From Agrobacterium genomosp. 13 str. CFBP 6927 (GTDB lineage: Bacteria; Pseudomonadota; Alphaproteobacteria; Rhizobiales; Rhizobiaceae), in assembly GCA_900012615.1 (NCBI GenBank), contig LT009757.1:1873520-1937519 (forward strand): DNA of 64,000 nt. Direction: 5' to 3'. Under the pieces are notes generated by a model. The model worked only from the letters and a program-made list of their open reading frames with translations, made no database searches and was not told the origin of the DNA. The first letter of the stretch is position 1, and each line of letters opens with the position of its first letter. Shown here piece after piece: positions 63,969 through 64,000 of this stretch. Made by a program: the position numbers and the translations under genes.

Positions 63969-64000
63969 ATTTTGAATATGGAGCGAGCGGGCGCGGCATA

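Overview
The window looks like part of a chromosome or chromid of a Rhizobiaceae alphaproteobacterium, most likely Agrobacterium. The basis is high GC, many ABC uptake operons with ATGA start/stop overlaps, a smo/mtlK polyol operon, a sitABCD metal operon with MUR-type palindromes, and many short mosaic palindromic repeats of the rhizobial RIME kind. From memory the sit operon of A. fabrum C58 lies on its linear chromosome; I could not check this. Essential-type genes (lysS, gltX, nth) sit among the catabolic operons, which argues against a dispensable plasmid.

Layout. 1-3868: end of an ABC permease, its ATPase, a nucleoside hydrolase and adenine deaminase, a compact purine-nucleoside uptake and salvage unit. 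3932-5593: an unusual two-gene minus-strand module, a small multi-pass membrane protein followed by a trypsin-fold protease without a signal peptide. This is the least explained locus here. 5806-7893: an M20 amidohydrolase divergent from an uncharacterised phosphoribosyltransferase. 8099-20666: an M19 dipeptidase and a full Dpp-type peptide importer, a LysR regulator, then a second Dpp-type set (binding protein, two permeases, amidase) that has no ATPases of its own. 20764-21751: a DJ-1/PfpI protein and a small ribbon-helix-helix protein. 21903-29047: a third peptide-type importer split across a divergent promoter region (binding protein and permeases on minus, M20 hydrolase and fused double ATPase on plus).

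29339-39318: a polyol catabolic operon, with SorC-type regulator, smoEFGK importer, sorbitol and mannitol dehydrogenases, a HAD phosphatase and a ribulokinase-like FGGY kinase. 39520-43732: RpiR regulator, CysZ-like membrane protein, endonuclease III, DUF2244 protein and an AraC-HTH/alkyltransferase fusion. 43921-47890: a second SorC regulator divergent from transaldolase, and an IclR regulator divergent from a short-chain dehydrogenase. 48052-51943: a 57-residue DUF1328 membrane peptide and the sitABCD Mn/Fe importer. 52222-60068: a hypothetical membrane-anchored protein, lysS, gltX, a SLC13/TrkA-C transporter, a GIY-YIG protein flanked by two direct RIME-like copies, and a TerC-family protein. 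60231-63909: a TetR repressor divergent from an EmrAB-type drug efflux pair, ending in a strong terminator.

How it works together: most of the window imports small organic solutes (nucleosides, peptides or acylated amino acids, polyols) and feeds them to adjacent hydrolases, dehydrogenases and kinases. Polyol-derived pentulose and hexulose phosphates would enter the non-oxidative pentose phosphate pathway, where the transaldolase acts. Candidate operators can be read directly for the SorC, IclR, MUR/Fur and TetR controlled promoters. All functional calls come from motif and family recognition by eye, without database searches.
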